Shown: positions 1 through 5,634, numbered from the stretch's first letter. The stretch is DNA of 12,779 nucleotides from UMGS1613 sp963616135 (GCA_963616135.1 CAVEJT010000032.1:1-12779), one strand, 5' to 3'. Numbers and translations: made by a program. The notes: generated by a model from the sequence alone, not told the origin.

Positions 1-108
1 ATATTAATTCAAATGATTCTTACAATACCAATGACTATAATGTTCAAAGTAACGATAACTAAAATTAATAAAAAGAACTAATAAATTAGTAATAGAAGTT
101 TGTTAAAT
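1..108. other. left edge, possible 3' end of an upstream gene
   Basis: Two plus-strand frames are open from the window edge: one stops with TAA at 60-62 (tail rich in Asn, Ser and Asp), the other with TAA at 79-81 (hydrophobic tail ending in KINKKN). Either could be the C-terminus of a gene lying to the left, and the terminator at 109-147 fits such a gene. Nothing here lets me choose between the frames or name a product. Confidence 0.3.
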
Positions 109-147
109 AAAAAGGAATAATTCTAACTGACAGAATTATTCCTTTTT
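109..147. terminator. rho-independent terminator, likely bidirectional
   Basis: A perfect 16-bp inverted repeat (arms 109-124 and 132-147, loop AACTGAC) starts with five A and ends with five T. It therefore has a U-run on the plus strand and a matching one on the minus strand. It probably ends a plus-strand gene left of the window and insulates the restriction gene at 333. Confidence 0.85.
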
Positions 148-332
148 ATATTTATTTAAAATAGAAGTATCGAAAATACAATAAAATAAATAAAATTGTA
201 TTGAAGAAAACATTTATATAACTATAAATTTCAAAACATAAACAAAATTACATAACAAGTTGATTATAAATTTTTATTTTTTTCAATAAAAATTAAAAAA
301 ATTCTTAATAATATATTGAGAGGAGAAATTTG
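148..332 (+). other. AT-rich leader region of the restriction gene
   Basis: No gene is visible. A possible weak sigma-A promoter is TTGAAG (201-206), 16 bp, TATAAA (223-228). A purely A/T 10-bp hairpin has arms AATTTTTATT at 269-278 and AATAAAAATT at 285-294. The ribosome binding site AGGAG at 321-325 lies 7 nt before the ATG at 333. The promoter is a guess in such AT-rich DNA. Confidence 0.3.
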
Positions 333-1106
333 ATGTACACAACAGATATAGACAAAGAAATAGAAAATGAAATAATTGAACTAAATAAAAAATTATTTAA
401 AATCAAATGTAAGGGATGGCACAAAAGTGTAAGAAAAGGACCTACTGGAATAGGTAAAACATTAGAAACCTTATTAGATAAGGAAGAGGACAGAAATTCA
501 CTGCCAGATTATAAACATTTTGAAATTAAAACAAAAAAATATGGCAGTAAATCATATACTACTCTTTTTAACTTAACACCTCATAATGATTCTAACGAAA
601 ATGAAATAAAAAGACTTGTGCAAAAATATGGATACCCAGATAAAATATTAAAAAACAAAAAAGTTTTACAAAATGAAATATATTATACTAGTAAAACATT
701 AATAGGAAATAGATATTATTTTAAACTGACAATAAAAAAAGAAAAATTGTATATTTCAGTATACTATAAAAATAATGTTCTAAAAGAAGAAATAGCGTAC
801 TGGAATATATATGAGTTATATGAAAGATTACAAAAGAAATTAAGTTATTTAGTAGTAGTAAATGCAATAAAATATACAAGAAACAACATAGACTTCTATA
901 AGTATTATAATTATGACTTTTATAGACTAAAGAATGAACGTACATTTATTGATTTAATAAAAGATGGAACAATAAGAGTCAAACTAAAAATTGGTATATA
1001 TAGAGACGGACCAAAAAAAGGTCAAATTCATGACCATGGAACAAGTTTTGAAATTGATGAAGTAAATATAGAAAAGCTTTATATAAAATATGTGAGAATC
1101 AATTAA
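333..1106 (+). CDS. MvaI/BcnI-family type II restriction endonuclease
   Basis: Predicted PD-(D/E)XK endonuclease of 257 aa. MvaI cuts CCWGG and BcnI cuts CCSGG, both as monomers; the specificity here cannot be read from the sequence. The family signature is clear: a GW..S.RKG.TGIG.TLETLL block at residues 28-48, followed by the catalytic D-X4-E-X-K (D59, E64, K66). Glu45 in the TLE motif is another expected active-site residue. An HDHGTSFEID stretch near the C-terminus also fits the fold. The ATG at 333 is preferred over an in-frame TTG at 330 because AGGAG lies 7 nt upstream of it. No cognate methyltransferase is in the window; one could lie just left of position 1. The gene faces the tRNA cluster tail to tail, and its base composition matches the surroundings. 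Confidence 0.85.
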   Translation: MYTTDIDKEIENEIIELNKKLFKIKCKGWHKSVRKGPTGIGKTLETLLDKEEDRNSLPDYKHFEIKTKKYGSKSYTTLFNLTPHNDSNENEIKRLVQKYGYPDKILKNKKVLQNEIYYTSKTLIGNRYYFKLTIKKEKLYISVYYKNNVLKEEIAYWNIYELYERLQKKLSYLVVVNAIKYTRNNIDFYKYYNYDFYRLKNERTFIDLIKDGTIRVKLKIGIYRDGPKKGQIHDHGTSFEIDEVNIEKLYIKYVRIN

Positions 1107-1198
1107 GGGGCACCAAATAAGTAATTTAAATTAATTGGTACAATTACGTTTGAGAGCAAGGGGATGCAGAAAAAGATTGTTACTCCGGCCAAACAAAA
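1107..1198. other. unexplained intergenic segment, less AT-rich
   Basis: About 90 bp between the restriction gene and the tRNA terminator. It has G/C-rich patches (AGGGGCACC near 1107, GCAAGGGGATGCAG near 1157, CTCCGGCC near 1183) unlike other spacers in this window. ACCAA and TTGGT flank an A/T core at about 1115-1141 and could form a weak hairpin, but no U-run follows. All plus-strand frames close quickly and I recognise no RNA family. It could be a remnant at an insertion junction or a small RNA. Confidence 0.4.
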
Positions 1199-1220
1199 AA
1201 ACGTTGATAATTCAACGTTT
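1191..1220 (-). terminator. terminator of the Ser-Pro tRNA operon
   Basis: A 9-bp inverted repeat (AAACGTTGA at 1199-1207, TCAACGTTT at 1212-1220) with a TAAT loop lies directly after tRNA-Pro in the minus direction. The minus strand then reads into a T-run (A-run 1195-1201 on plus). Confidence 0.85.
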
Positions 1221-1229
1221 ATTTCTTAT

Positions 1230-1306
1230 TGGTCGGGAAGACAGGATTTGAACCTGCAACCCCTTGGTCCCAAACCAAGTGCTCTACCAAGTTGAGCCAT
1301 TTCCCG
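1230..1306 (-). tRNA. tRNA-Pro (anticodon TGG)
   Basis: 77 nt with CCA encoded (1230-1232). The anticodon loop TTTGGGA gives TGG. D-arm GCTC/GAGC and a T-loop TTCAAAT are present. The acceptor stem CGGGAAA/CTTCCCG has an A7-C66 mismatch at its base. Last gene of the six-tRNA operon, 5 nt after tRNA-Arg. Confidence 0.95.
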
Positions 1307-1311
1307 AAATA

Positions 1312-1388
1312 TGGTGCGCTCGAAGGGATTCGAACCCCTGACCTTTTGGTTCGTAGCCAAACACTCTATCCAGCTGAGCTACGAGCGC
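1312..1388 (-). tRNA. tRNA-Arg (anticodon ACG)
   Basis: 77 nt with encoded CCA. Acceptor stem GCGCTCG/CGAGCGC is fully paired, and the anticodon loop CTACGAA gives ACG, the A34-to-inosine type that reads CGN codons in bacteria. Fifth gene of the operon. Confidence 0.96.
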
Positions 1389-1411
1389 ATTGCCACGTTA
1401 TATATTTAAAA

Positions 1412-1487
<76 letters not shown>

Positions 1488-1495
1488 AAAAAAAA

Positions 1496-1571
1496 TGGCG
1501 GTTCCGACGAGAATCGAACTCGCGATCTTCTGCGTGACAGGCAGACGTGATAACCGCTACACCACGGAACC
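1496..1571 (-). tRNA. tRNA-Asp (anticodon GTC)
   Basis: 76 nt with encoded CCA. Acceptor stem GGTTCCG/CGGAACC and discriminator G, as expected for Asp. Anticodon loop CTGTCAC gives GTC. Third gene of the operon. Confidence 0.96.
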
Positions 1572-1574
1572 ATT

Positions 1575-1651
1575 TGGTTGCGGGAGATGGATTTGAACCA
1601 ACGACCTCTGGGTTATGAGCCCAGCGAGCTACCAAGCTGCTCCATCCCGCG
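1575..1651 (-). tRNA. initiator tRNA-fMet (anticodon CAT)
   Basis: 77 nt with encoded CCA. The initiator hallmarks are present: an unpaired first acceptor position (C1-A72) and three consecutive G-C pairs at the base of the anticodon stem (CTGGG/CCCAG) around the loop CTCATAA. This separates it from elongator Met or Ile2 tRNAs. Second gene of the operon. Confidence 0.95.
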
Positions 1652-1672
1652 ATATTACTTAACAACATTAAA

Positions 1673-1763
1673 TGGCGGAGAAAGAGGGATTCGAACCCCC
1701 GCGCCGTCGCCGACCTCCCGGTTTTCAAGACCGGTCCCTTCAACCAGACTTGGGTATTTCTCC
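1673..1763 (-). tRNA. tRNA-Ser (anticodon TGA)
   Basis: 91 nt class II tRNA with a long variable arm and encoded CCA. Acceptor stem GGAGAAA/TTTCTCC, discriminator G, anticodon loop CTTGAAA giving TGA. First gene of its operon, starting 20 nt after the -10 box at 1784-1789. Confidence 0.96.
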
Positions 1764-1783
1764 AAAATGTGTTGACAAGAGAA

Positions 1784-1812
1784 ATTATAACACACCATGA
1801 CACTGTTGTCAA
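1784..1812 (-). promoter_or_regulatory. consensus sigma-A promoter of the Ser-Pro tRNA operon
   Basis: On the minus strand TTGACA (1812-1807), 17 bp, TATAAT (1789-1784): a perfect consensus match. The DNA upstream of the -35 is A/T-tract rich, as in UP elements of stable-RNA promoters. Six bases after the -10 the hexamer TGTCAA (1777-1772), the inverse of the -35, covers the expected start, so the transcript would begin near UGUCAA. tRNA-Ser starts 8 nt after it. Confidence 0.93.
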
Positions 1813-1871
1813 TAAATTTTATGAAAAAAATTCACTAAAATTACATTTTTATCATATTTTAATGAAAATAC

Positions 1872-1903
1872 AAAAAAAGAACCTCAAGAGAAGTTCGTTT
1901 TTT
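1872..1903 (-). terminator. terminator of the Val-Leu tRNA operon
   Basis: In the minus direction, a 7-bp stem (1896-1890 with 1885-1879, including one G-U pair) closes a 4-nt loop and is followed by seven U (1878-1872). An A-run at 1903-1898 could extend the stem against the U-run. It lies 5 nt after tRNA-Leu and upstream of the next tRNA promoter, so the two operons are separate units. Confidence 0.85.
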
Positions 1904-1908
1904 CTAAT

Positions 1909-1997
1909 TGGTGCCTAAGGCCGGACTTGAACCGGCACGGGATTTGACTCCCGCAGGATTTTAAGTCCTGTGCGTCTACCAATTTCGCCACTCAGGC
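1909..1997 (-). tRNA. tRNA-Leu (anticodon TAA)
   Basis: 89 nt class II tRNA with a long variable arm and encoded CCA. Acceptor stem GCCTGAG/CTTAGGC, anticodon loop CTTAAAA giving TAA, typical Leu D-arm GCGAAATTGGTAGACGC. Last gene of the first operon. Confidence 0.96.
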
Positions 1998-2002
1998 ACA
2001 AA

Positions 2003-2078
2003 TGGTGTCCCGCTGGAGATTCGAACTCCAGACCCTTTGATTAAAAGTCAAATGCTCTACCAACTGAGCTAGCGGAAC
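2003..2078 (-). tRNA. tRNA-Lys (anticodon TTT)
   Basis: 76 nt with encoded CCA. Acceptor stem GTTCCGC/GCGGGAC (T3-G70 wobble), anticodon loop CTTTTAA giving TTT, T-loop TTCGAAT. Fifth gene of the first operon. Confidence 0.96.
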
Positions 2079-2086
2079 AAATTTAG

Positions 2087-2161
2087 TGGTTGCCTCGGCT
2101 AGATTCGAACTAGCGCATGCCACAGTCAAAGTGTGGTGCCTTACCGCTTGGCTACGAGGCA
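2087..2161 (-). tRNA. tRNA-Gln (anticodon TTG)
   Basis: 75 nt with encoded CCA. Acceptor stem TGCCTCG/CGAGGCA with the weak U1-A72 pair usual for Gln, anticodon loop CTTTGAC giving TTG. Fourth gene of the first operon. Confidence 0.96.
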
Positions 2162-2188
2162 ATCTTACTGATAGCATGTCAATTAAAG

Positions 2189-2272
2189 TGGTGGAAGGAG
2201 ATGGAGTCGAACCATCGAACCCGAAGGAACAGATTTACAGTCTGCCGCGTTTGACCACTTCGCTATCCTTCC
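2189..2272 (-). tRNA. tRNA-Tyr (anticodon GTA)
   Basis: 84 nt class II tRNA with a long variable arm and encoded CCA. Acceptor stem GGAAGGA/TCCTTCC, anticodon loop CTGTAAA giving GTA. Third gene of the first operon. Confidence 0.96.
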
Positions 2273-2277
2273 ATAAG

Positions 2278-2353
<76 letters not shown>

Positions 2354-2361
2354 AAAAAAAA

Positions 2362-2438
2362 TGGTGGGCGATATAGGACTCGAACCTATGACCCCTTGCT
2401 TGTAAGGCAAGTGCTCTAACCAACTGAGCTAATCGCCC
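2362..2438 (-). tRNA. tRNA-Val (anticodon TAC)
   Basis: 77 nt with encoded CCA. Acceptor stem GGGCGAT/ATCGCCC, anticodon loop CTTACAA giving TAC. First gene of its operon, 20 nt after the -10 box. Confidence 0.96.
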
Positions 2439-2458
2439 GTAAAAACTTGACATAATTA

Positions 2459-2487
2459 ACTATACCATGCTAAATATAATTTGTCAA
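2459..2487 (-). promoter_or_regulatory. sigma-A promoter of the Val-Leu tRNA operon
   Basis: On the minus strand TTGACA (2487-2482), 17 bp, TATAGT (2464-2459). TGTCAA (2452-2447) follows after exactly 6 bp and tRNA-Val begins 8 bp later, the same geometry as the other tRNA promoter. The A-tracts just upstream (2488-2518) are the Lys-rich 3' end of the S1-domain gene and may act as an UP element. Confidence 0.92.
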
Positions 2488-2498
2488 TCTTTTTTTAT

Positions 2499-2855
2499 TT
2501 ATTTTTTTATTTTTTTTAACGATTCTTCAATCCAAATAGGCAATTTATACTCTAAAGTTCTAAAACCTAAAGACGTTTCTTTTATTTTTTTTCTTTTAAT
2601 TGCTACTTTTCTTTTATATTCAATATTTTTAATACTCAATTTTAAATGACCTAATTCCTCATCGACATCAAGAATTTCAACAAATATGACATCACCAATA
2701 TGGACAAAATCATTTATACTTTTTACAAAACCATGAGATATTTCAGATATATGTATAAGTCCTGTATAATAATCATCACAAGAAACAAACACTCCATAAG
2801 ATTCAATCCCCGTAACGGTTCCTCTTATAATTCTTCCTTTCTTAATTTTAGACAT
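2499..2855 (-). CDS. S1-domain RNA-binding protein (YugI/GSP13/CvfD-like)
   Basis: 118 aa. Residues 5-75 form one S1 RNA-binding domain with the usual features: G.V.GI.SYGVFV, then GLIHISEIS, then GD.I.V.ILDVDEE and LKLSIK. A Lys/Arg-rich stretch follows, and then a C-terminal motif LEYKLPIWIEESL, as in B. subtilis YugI (general stress protein 13) and Staphylococcus CvfD. Those proteins bind ribosomes or RNA; the same role here is inferred. I chose the ATG at 2855 because GGGTGG (2865-2860) is its Shine-Dalgarno; an in-frame GTG at 2867 overlaps that region. No terminator lies between the TAA and the tRNA promoter, so transcripts probably read into the tRNAs. Confidence 0.85.
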   Translation of the reverse strand: MSKIKKGRIIRGTVTGIESYGVFVSCDDYYTGLIHISEISHGFVKSINDFVHIGDVIFVEILDVDEELGHLKLSIKNIEYKRKVAIKRKKIKETSLGFRTLEYKLPIWIEESLKKIKK

Positions 2856-2871
2856 TTTACCACCCACAAAA

Positions 2872-2880
2872 ATTATAGCA
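2872..2880 (-). promoter_or_regulatory. extended -10 promoter of the S1-domain gene
   Basis: TGCTATAAT on the minus strand, i.e. TG-n-TATAAT, a perfect extended -10; no good -35 is visible upstream. The expected start falls at about 2865, at the GGGTGG ribosome binding site, so the leader would be about 10 nt. The promoter is divergent from that of the nifU-like gene. Confidence 0.65.
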
Positions 2881-2903
2881 CATTTTGTCGAATAAAAAAA
2901 GAC

Positions 2904-2932
2904 TTTACAAATCTATATCATTATTATATAAT
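2904..2932 (+). promoter_or_regulatory. sigma-A promoter of the NifU-like gene
   Basis: TTTACA (2904-2909), 17 bp, TATAAT (2927-2932). The expected start is near 2939, directly at the AGGTGAT ribosome binding site (2940-2946), giving a leader of about 12 nt. Confidence 0.85.
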
Positions 2933-2950
2933 ACGATTTAGGTGATGAAG

Positions 2951-3181
2951 ATGAAAAAACAAGAAGAAAAAATAATTGGCATTATAGATAAATTAAGACC
3001 ATATTTAGTTAGTGAAGGTGGAAATATAGAATTTGTTAAATACGAAGATAACATAGTATATATAAGGATGATGGGAGCATGCGCTAATTGTCAAATGCTA
3101 GATTACACACTAAAAGATGGTATTGAAGCGGCTATCATGAATGAAGTACCTGAAGTTATTGAAGTAATTAATGTACCTTAG
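2951..3181 (+). CDS. NifU-like C-terminal domain Fe-S scaffold protein
   Basis: 76 aa, the size of stand-alone NifU C-terminal domain proteins (YutI/Nfu type). These assemble a [4Fe-4S] cluster through a CxxC motif and pass it to apoproteins in the cytosol. The motif is GACANC with C44 and C47, in the conserved context MGACANCQMLDYTLKDGIE. The N-terminal IIDKLRPYLVSEGGNIEFV is also typical. The ATG at 2951 is chosen because AGGTG lies 6 nt upstream; an in-frame GTG (2942) and ATG (2945) fall inside the ribosome binding site. Its 3' end overlaps the convergent spore-protein gene by 14 bp with no terminator between them. Confidence 0.92.
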   Translation: MKKQEEKIIGIIDKLRPYLVSEGGNIEFVKYEDNIVYIRMMGACANCQMLDYTLKDGIEAAIMNEVPEVIEVINVP

Positions 3182-4052
3182 TTTCTAGCCATTCAATTTC
3201 AGGTATATTATATCTATTTCTTATGTATGTATATATAGATTTTAAAAATGTTTCATAGTAAGCATTTTTTTTTGTATATTTTAGCACTTTTTCTTCAGTA
3301 CATTTACCTTGAATTATTTTATCATATATATCAAAATAATATGATGGATAAAATAATCTTGCTAAAAGAAGTAAACTTTCATCATAACTAAAATTTATAT
3401 TATTTAATATATTATAAACATTATTTATATCTAAATTGTTATTTAAATAGTTGATTTTTAAATATTCAGATACATCCCTTACTCTACTATCTATCATTAA
3501 ATTAATAGGATTATAAAATTTATCTAAAGATTCTTTATAATTTATTCGTTTATGGCTTATATAACTTTTTATTTGATCGTTATCTACATAATTAAGTATA
3601 TTAATAGCAAGTTCACTTAGTCCAAGGTAATAACTGAAATTTTGTCTTATTATTGAATATTTAAAACCAAACTGATTTATTTGATATTCATAATAATCAT
3701 TTTTTTCTTTCCACAAATTTTTCCAATTAATTTCATATTTATTAAAAACAGGTATGTCATATTCTAATATATCATCAATATTTAGCGCCCTTTTAGAAAT
3801 CAAATCTTTTTTTATCAAAACATATGGCATATTCTCATAATATGTGATAATTGAGTTATCTTTATTTGCAATTACTTCATGACAATATTTATATGTTTTA
3901 ACCAGTGCATATGTTTTATAAAATAAATTGATATCACTTTCAAGTGGTAAAAATTCATAAAAATTATTATTACTCTTAAAAACAAAATAGTTATCTATTT
4001 TTTTAAATTCATCTATTAATATATTGTAATAATAGTTAATTAGATTCTTCAT
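3168..4052 (-). CDS. probable YutH/CotS-family spore coat protein
   Basis: 294 aa, rich in Tyr, Asn and Ile. It looks like the kinase-fold spore protein group (CotS, YutH, YsxE). The segment SHKRI (166-170), then NPINLMIDSRVRDVSEYLK (181-199), resembles the degenerate catalytic and metal-binding region of that group. LLLARLFYPSYYFDIYDKI (228-246) resembles its C-terminal conserved block. The true kinase HxDxxxxN motif is absent, so a structural role in the spore is more likely than catalysis. Position beside a NifU-like gene recalls B. subtilis, where yutI and yutH are near neighbours. Start: ATG at 4052 with AGAGG at 4064-4060. A CATAAAAT on the minus strand at 4076-4069 could be a mother-cell sigma -10, but I see no matching -35. 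Family assignment is from pattern memory. Confidence 0.6.
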   Translation of the reverse strand: MKNLINYYYNILIDEFKKIDNYFVFKSNNNFYEFLPLESDINLFYKTYALVKTYKYCHEVIANKDNSIITYYENMPYVLIKKDLISKRALNIDDILEYDIPVFNKYEINWKNLWKEKNDYYEYQINQFGFKYSIIRQNFSYYLGLSELAINILNYVDNDQIKSYISHKRINYKESLDKFYNPINLMIDSRVRDVSEYLKINYLNNNLDINNVYNILNNINFSYDESLLLLARLFYPSYYFDIYDKIIQGKCTEEKVLKYTKKNAYYETFLKSIYTYIRNRYNIPEIEWLETKVH

Positions 4053-4077
4053 AATTTTTCCTCTATTAATTTTATGT

Positions 4078-4106
4078 AAAAAAAATAGAATAAATTAATT
4101 ATTCTA
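4078..4106 (-). terminator. terminator overlapping the stop codon of the gene ending at 4099
   Basis: 8-bp inverted repeat TAGAATAA (4086-4093) and TTATTCTA (4099-4106) with a 5-nt loop, followed in the minus direction by eight T (4085-4078). The TAA stop is inside the stem. It should separate the coiled-coil protein gene from the spore-protein gene. Confidence 0.8.
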
Positions 4107-4821
4107 CTAATTTTTTTATTGAATTTAATTTTTCTGTTAATTCATCTATTTTAGATTGTAAAGCCTTATTTTTTTCTTGTTCTTCAAAGAAACTTGTTCT
4201 ATAATCGATTACAACATCATTTTGAACCGTTTGAGTTGGTTCTACTGGTTGTACCTGCTCCACATTTGTTAATGGTACGGAATCTCCATTATTTGGAATA
4301 TCAGCCTCTACCACAGGAGTGATTGGCACTGGAGTTGGTTCTACAGGTGCAACTGGAACAACTGGTTCCAATGGCATTGAAGCTATAGATGGGACAACTT
4401 CCTCATTCTTTTTCTCTTCAACAACGATTCCAAAAGATTCTGCTACTAGAGCTGGCTTTAATCTAAATACTTTCTTACCTACAATTTTTAAATTTACCAA
4501 CATTGTCAAAGGTAAATACTGTATTTTAGAGCTTGATACTTTATTCTTTTTATCTGATATAATTTCAGTTATAGAACTTTGTACATTAGCCCATTCTTGT
4601 GGATCAGTTATTTCTACACCAACCATATTTCCTGTTTCTACTATACCAGTTGCTGAATTTGCAGTCTCCTTACCAACTTGGCAAACATATAAAATTACAT
4701 ATCCATTTTCGTCTAATTCTTTTGTAGTATATATGAAATAATACTTAGAATTAAATATATAAAAAATACTAGGTACTTCTTGCTCTACTCCATTTTCTAA
4801 AAATATCTTTACACTATCCAT
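4099..4821 (-). CDS. uncharacterised protein: globular N-terminus, Pro/Val linker, coiled coil
   Basis: 240 aa that I do not recognise. Residues 1-130 look globular, with beta-rich stretches (IFYIFNSKYYFIYT at 19-32, YVILYVCQVG at 41-50) and an ITDPQEWANVQSSITEII segment (71-88). Residues about 143-195 are a linker of repeated proline-valine-glutamate units. Residues 211-240 form a likely coiled coil with Leu/Ile spacing. No signal peptide or membrane segment, so a cytosolic protein that oligomerises through its tail is a fair inference. Start: ATG at 4821 with GGTGAT at 4830-4825. It has its own promoter and terminator, so it is monocistronic. The opposite strand also shows a collagen-like open frame, which is a shadow of the linker. 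Confidence 0.75.
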   Translation of the reverse strand: MDSVKIFLENGVEQEVPSIFYIFNSKYYFIYTTKELDENGYVILYVCQVGKETANSATGIVETGNMVGVEITDPQEWANVQSSITEIISDKKNKVSSSKIQYLPLTMLVNLKIVGKKVFRLKPALVAESFGIVVEEKKNEEVVPSIASMPLEPVVPVAPVEPTPVPITPVVEADIPNNGDSVPLTNVEQVQPVEPTQTVQNDVVIDYRTSFFEEQEKNKALQSKIDELTEKLNSIKKLVE

Positions 4822-4832
4822 TATATCACCCT

Positions 4833-4874
4833 TTATTCTAGAATAATTATAATCTATTATGAAAAAAAAATCAA
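4833..4874 (-). promoter_or_regulatory. sigma-A promoter with a palindrome at the transcription start
   Basis: On the minus strand TTGATT (4874-4869), 17 bp, TATAAT (4851-4846). A perfect 14-bp palindrome TTATTCTAGAATAA (4833-4846) abuts the -10 and is centred on the expected start (about 4839). That is a good position for an operator or an RNA 5' stem. The leader is about 18 nt. Confidence 0.75.
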
Positions 4875-4906
4875 TAGAAAAATGATGCTAATAATAAACA
4901 TCATTT
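4862..4906 (-). terminator. weak terminator at the end of truA
   Basis: 8-bp inverted repeat AAATGATG (4880-4887) and CATCATTT (4899-4906). The loop includes the truA TAG stop. The immediate U-run is short (five); a longer T9 tract lies about 10 nt further on (4870-4862). Confidence 0.4.
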
Positions 4907-5634
4907 AAATAAAGTCCACATGCTGGAGCGCATATCCCTGCTTTGGTTCTATCTTGTGCATTTAATATATCTATTACATCTTCACTTTTGTACTTACCTT
5001 CTCCTACTTCTATTAATAGTCCTACAATATTTCTTACCATATACCTCATAAAGCCAGTACCTAAAATAGATATTGTAATCTCATTTACATCTTTAACATC
5101 TCTATTAAGTGATGTTTGAACTATTGTTCTTACATAATCTGTTATTTCTTTATCAGGATCTGATTTTACACAAGATTTAAAATTGTGAGTACCCTCTATA
5201 TATTTAAGTGCTCGTTCCATTTCTGGTATATCTAATTTTTTATTATATTGGTAAACATAATCCTTCTCTATAGGATTGTAATGTCCCATATTAATTTTAT
5301 ATATGTATTCTTTAGCCTTTACATTAAATCTTGCATGAAAATCATCAGAGACTTCATATATGCCTTTTATATATATACTATCTGGTATTAAACTATTTAA
5401 TCCTTGTCTTAGTTTAGAACAAGTAATATTAGTATCCATATCAAAATGAGCTCTTTGATTATAAGCATGAACTCCTGCATCTGTTCTTCCTGATGCCACT
5501 AAAGAAACTGCATTACCAGAGTTAATTTGCTTTAAAGCTTTCTCTATTTCACCCTGAATAGTTTTACATCTTGGTTGTTTTTGATAACCATTATATTTTG
5601 ACCCATCATATGAAAAAGTCATAAAATATCTCAC
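4888..5634 (-). CDS. tRNA pseudouridine synthase A
   Basis: 248 aa, normal TruA length. It isomerises uridines 38-40 in the anticodon stem-loop of tRNAs. The catalytic motif GRTDAGVHA is intact with the nucleophile D52; the N-terminus RYFMTFSYDGSKYNGYQ and the GTGFMRYMVRNIVG motif near the C-terminus are typical. The start is GTG at 5634, which overlaps the stop of the preceding gene as GTGA. AAGGAAGTG lies just upstream, indicating coupled translation. It is the last gene of the ecfA-ecfA-ecfT-truA operon, an order widespread in Firmicutes. Confidence 0.96.
   Translation of the reverse strand: MRYFMTFSYDGSKYNGYQKQPRCKTIQGEIEKALKQINSGNAVSLVASGRTDAGVHAYNQRAHFDMDTNITCSKLRQGLNSLIPDSIYIKGIYEVSDDFHARFNVKAKEYIYKINMGHYNPIEKDYVYQYNKKLDIPEMERALKYIEGTHNFKSCVKSDPDKEITDYVRTIVQTSLNRDVKDVNEITISILGTGFMRYMVRNIVGLLIEVGEGKYKSEDVIDILNAQDRTKAGICAPACGLYLNDVYY

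Noticed and set aside
1798..1811. Small inverted repeat TGACA/TGTCA overlapping the -35 of the tRNA-Ser promoter
   Set aside because: Only 5 bp per arm, and not present in the other tRNA promoter; likely chance.
2447..2480. Possible plus-strand promoter TTGACA (2447-2452) with TATAAT (2475-2480)
   Set aside because: The spacer is 22 bp, too long for sigma-A, and it would only transcribe antisense into the S1-domain gene. The hexamer is better explained as part of the dyad shared by the tRNA promoters.
4319..4741. Plus-strand frame with a collagen-like Gly-Thr-rich peptide
   Set aside because: It is antisense to the proline-rich linker of the 4099-4821 gene; Pro/Val codons read backwards give Gly/Asn/Thr. 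No start signals support it.
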